DNA of 6,610 bases, taken from NCBI GenBank assembly GCA_021812745.1, contig JAKAMS010000146.1, positions 1 to 6,610 of the forward strand. Reading direction: 5' to 3'. Both the position numbers and the translations under genes were made by a program. How positions within the stretch are numbered: position 1 is the first letter of the stretch; the number at the start of each line of letters is the position of its first letter. A model generated the notes under the pieces. That model was not told the origin of the DNA. It did not search any database and saw only the letters and a program-made list of their open reading frames with translations. Shown here one piece after another: positions 5,816 to 6,610 of this stretch. The DNA comes from Bacteroidota bacterium (GTDB lineage Bacteria > Bacteroidota > Ignavibacteria > Ignavibacteriales > Melioribacteraceae).

Positions 5816-6465
5816 AAGATTCAGTTCTAATTGTAGAAGACGAAAAAGATACTCGGTTTATACTCGAGAAACTTTTATCTAGAAATAATTACGAAGTAAC
5901 CAGCGCGGTAAACGGGCAGGAAGCACTAGAAGTGTTAAAAACTTTTTCGCCCAAAGTAATACTTGCCGATTGGACAATGCCGATTATGGACGGTCTGGCG
6001 CTTTGTAATATTCTAAAAAATGATGAGAAATATAAACTCATATATTTCATCATACTTACGGCACGCTCATCGTTAAAAGACAGAATAATGGGACTTGATG
6101 TTGGAGCGGATGACTTTTTGATCAAACCGGTCGAAAACCAGGAACTGCTTGCGCGTATTCGATCCGGAGTTAGAATATTTAATCTTCAAAACGAATTGAG
6201 AAGTATTGAACATTCGAAAGCGATTGTAGAAATGGCTTGTACAATCGGACATAAAATAAATAATCCGCTCAGCAGTTTGTTGCTTTCAGTAAAAAATATT
6301 GAGAATGAACTTTTACAGAAAGACAAAACAAAGTATTCTGAAGACTTTAATTCTGTTAATGAATCAATTGAACGGATTAAAAAGTTTGTAAACGAGCTAA
6401 TTCATCTCGAAAAACCGGAAGTCGTTAGTTATTTTGAAGAAAAAGGGATGATAAAGACAGATTAG
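5812..6465 (+). CDS. Receiver domain fused to a HisKA-like (DHp) helix pair, no ATPase domain
   Basis: Read from the ATG at 5812 the protein has 217 aa. The receiver (about 1-122) has Glu9 and Asp10 (VEDEKD), phospho-acceptor Asp53 (LADWTMPIMDG), Thr83 (LTARSS) and Lys105 (IKPVE). A helical linker (about 123-140) leads into GHKINNPLSSLLLSVKNIE (146-164), an H-box of the HisKA type with candidate phospho-His147. A second long helix (about 180-200) would complete a dimerisation and phosphotransfer hairpin. The protein stops soon afterwards and lacks the N, G1, F and G2 boxes of a histidine kinase ATPase. Residue 148 after the histidine is Lys where kinases usually have Glu or Asp, so self-phosphorylation is unlikely. 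It is more likely a Spo0B-like phosphotransfer or dimerising receiver. A TTG at 5800 would add four residues, but the ATG overlaps the preceding stop as ATGA, like the neighbouring junctions. Confidence 0.86.
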   Translation: MKDSVLIVEDEKDTRFILEKLLSRNNYEVTSAVNGQEALEVLKTFSPKVILADWTMPIMDGLALCNILKNDEKYKLIYFIILTARSSLKDRIMGLDVGADDFLIKPVENQELLARIRSGVRIFNLQNELRSIEHSKAIVEMACTIGHKINNPLSSLLLSVKNIENELLQKDKTKYSEDFNSVNESIERIKKFVNELIHLEKPEVVSYFEEKGMIKTD

Positions 6466-6467
6466 TA

Positions 6468-6494
6468 TAAAATAAATGTCTTTCCTTTCGATAA
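6468..6494 (+). promoter_or_regulatory. Candidate sigma-28 (FliA/SigD) promoter
   Basis: TAAA at 6468-6471 is followed after exactly 15 nt by TTCGATAA at 6487-6494. The consensus for flagellar sigma factor 28 is TAAA-N15-GCCGATAA, so the -35 core is perfect, the spacing is exact and the -10 matches at 6 of 8 positions. It lies in the only intergenic gap of the window, directly after a flagellar operon. The expected start is about 6500-6502, leaving a leader of only about 12 nt, which is short but usable. Assignment is by motif only. Confidence 0.55.
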
Positions 6495-6500
6495 TAATGC

Positions 6501-6505
6501 GGAGG
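6501..6505 (+). promoter_or_regulatory. Strong ribosome binding site of the terminal ORF
   Basis: GGAGG ends 7 nt before the ATG at 6513. It is the strongest ribosome site in the window. The run GGAGGAT contains two GGA cores, so it could also be a CsrA contact, but that is inference. Confidence 0.75.
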
Positions 6506-6512
6506 ATAAGGC

Positions 6513-6610
6513 ATGTTAGAAAAAATTGTAAATATTTCTGCCGGGTCGGACTATAAACAATCATCCAGACCCGGAAGGCAATCGGCTGTATCTAGCTACA
6601 TAAGTAGTTA
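6513..6610 (+). CDS. Unrecognised ORF, 5' end only (truncated by window)
   Basis: An ATG with an ideally spaced GGAGG site opens a frame of at least 32 codons that runs off the window. The visible peptide begins MLEKIVNISAG and continues into a Ser-, Gln- and Arg-rich stretch (SSRPGRQSAVSSYISS) with no membrane segment or signal peptide. I do not recognise the family. It does not look like the N terminus of flagellin. Its position behind a candidate sigma-28 promoter suggests a late flagellar or chemotaxis-related product, but this is inference from context. Codons 10-21 coincide with a stable inverted repeat. Confidence 0.6.
   Translation, partial: MLEKIVNISAGSDYKQSSRPGRQSAVSSYISS
6541..6574 (+). 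repeat. Inverted repeat / hairpin at the start of the terminal ORF
   Basis: CCGGGTC (6541-6547) is perfectly complementary to GACCCGG (6568-6574). The stem can be extended inward by GGA (6548-6550) pairing with TCC (6564-6566), with one bulged A at 6567 and a 13-nt AT-rich loop. This G+C-rich stem stands out in an AT-rich region. No T-run follows it, so it is not a typical terminator. It lies about 30 nt inside the coding region, where it could influence early translation. Confidence 0.6.

Noticed and set aside
955..6125. Minus-strand open frames at 955-1158, 2569-2751, 3065-3538, 4140-4355 and 5889-6125
   Set aside because: Each lies fully or almost fully opposite a well-supported + strand gene, and none shows a recognisable domain. 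They are antisense shadows of coding sequence.
6541..6574. Rho-independent terminator
   Set aside because: The stem is strong but no T-run follows, and it lies inside the start of an open reading frame with a good ribosome site.

Overview
This AT-rich window is a tightly packed flagellar and motility locus with every gene on the + strand. It looks chromosomal and comes from a free-living, swimming bacterium that is not an enterobacterium. A fliW-csrA pair next to hook-junction genes is typical of Bacillota, spirochaetes, Ignavibacteria and other deep lineages, and is not how gamma-proteobacteria are arranged. The AT-rich composition, the PomB/OmpA-type peptidoglycan-binding MotB proteins and several response regulators would suit an Ignavibacteria-like or related flagellated Gram-negative. 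This placement is an inference, because the window holds no rRNA or other phylogenetic marker.

Layout: (1) 1-980 holds the last 32 codons of flgK (hook-filament junction protein 1) followed by a complete flgL (junction protein 2). (2) 977-2418 holds a first stator pair: a short PomA/MotA-like protein of 259 aa and a MotB/PomB-like protein whose reading frame overlaps motA by 145 nt. (3) 2425-3050 holds fliW and csrA, the protein antagonist and RNA-binding regulator that in other bacteria tie flagellin synthesis to hook completion. (4) 3054-3770 encodes a REC-Hpt protein. (5) 3781-5411 holds a second stator pair of the E. coli MotA/MotB type. (6) 5408-6465 holds two more receiver proteins: a stand-alone REC and a REC fused to a histidine-kinase-like dimerisation helix pair with no ATPase domain. 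(7) 6466-6512 is the only real intergenic gap. It carries a well-spaced candidate sigma-28 (FliA/SigD) promoter and a strong ribosome binding site in front of a new, unrecognised ORF cut by the window end.

From flgK to position 6465 the genes overlap by 4 nt (or by 145 nt) or lie 2 to 10 nt apart. They most likely form one translationally coupled operon that combines the end of hook assembly (FlgK, FlgL), the switch to filament synthesis (FliW, CsrA), torque generation (two stator types) and signalling (three receiver proteins). The least ordinary aspects are the two distinct stator lineages in one operon, the overprinted motA-motB junction, the three receiver proteins (two with their own phosphotransfer-like domains and no histidine kinase in sight), and the candidate late-class promoter at the end. 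No mobile elements, CRISPR arrays, tRNAs or rRNAs were seen.
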